Assembly (NCBI GenBank): GCA_031961205.1
Contig: JAVRLS010000068.1
Span: 1-5,524 of the forward strand
Direction: 5' to 3'
DNA length: 5,524 nucleotides
Source: JAVRLS01 sp031961205
GTDB taxonomy: Archaea > Thermoplasmatota > Thermoplasmata > Thermoplasmatales > Thermoplasmataceae
Each line of letters opens with the position of its first letter. Within the stretch, counting starts at the first letter, position 1. Under the pieces are notes generated by a model. It was not told the DNA's origin, made no database searches, and saw only the letters and a list, made by a program, of their open reading frames with translations. Position numbers and translations under genes: made by a program. Shown here piece by piece: positions 5,507 through 5,524 of this stretch.

Positions 5507-5524
5507 ACCTGTTTCTCTTCCTTT
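5507..5524 (+). terminator. Possible pyrimidine-rich transcription terminator (cut by window edge)
   Basis: Starting 8 nt after the alpha-glucosidase stop, the plus strand is almost all pyrimidine (CCTGTTTCTCTTCCTTT) to the window end. Archaeal RNA polymerase often terminates at T-rich tracts without a hairpin. The tract is broken by C and G and is incomplete here, so this is tentative. Confidence 0.25.

Overview
The window looks like an archaeal chromosome segment, most probably from a Thermoplasma-like member of the Thermoplasmatales. This is inference from several signs: short genes packed with 1-nt overlaps or gaps, box-A type TATA elements 30-35 nt upstream of the first genes, Shine-Dalgarno sites only in front of downstream operon genes, frequent ATA (Ile) and AGG (Arg) codons, near-even base composition in genes with an AT-rich intergenic region, and a GH31 alpha-glucosidase resembling Sulfolobus MalA. 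No rRNA, tRNA, CRISPR array or insertion sequence is visible.

Positions 1-2674 (minus strand) hold a compact operon read right to left: a degradative-type thiolase (2674 to 1484), a complete acyl-CoA dehydrogenase (ACAD; 1482 to 373) and the N-terminal third of a second ACAD that runs off the left edge (373 to 1). Thiolase and ACADs are the last and first enzymes of a beta-oxidation cycle, so the operon probably breaks down fatty, branched-chain or other acyl-CoA esters. The enoyl-CoA hydratase and 3-hydroxyacyl-CoA dehydrogenase are not in the window. The second ACAD lacks the usual TEPGxGSD flavin-contact motif at the expected place, while the first keeps that motif and the catalytic glutamate. 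That raises the possibility of a two-subunit ACAD.

Positions 2675-3184 are a 510-bp AT-rich divergent intergenic region. It carries a good TATA candidate for the thiolase operon, a weaker one for the glucosidase, a symmetrical orphan TATA box, a perfect 14-bp direct repeat 153 bp apart, and a possible 48-codon small ORF with a purine-rich ribosome-binding site.

Positions 3185-5500 (plus strand) encode a complete 771-residue GH31 alpha-glucosidase with both catalytic aspartates and no signal peptide, so it probably acts in the cytoplasm on malto-oligosaccharides. A pyrimidine-rich tract follows it up to the window end.

The best lead is the tandem ACAD pair with its asymmetric loss of motifs; the intergenic repeat and small ORF come next. 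Nothing here proves a wholly new system.
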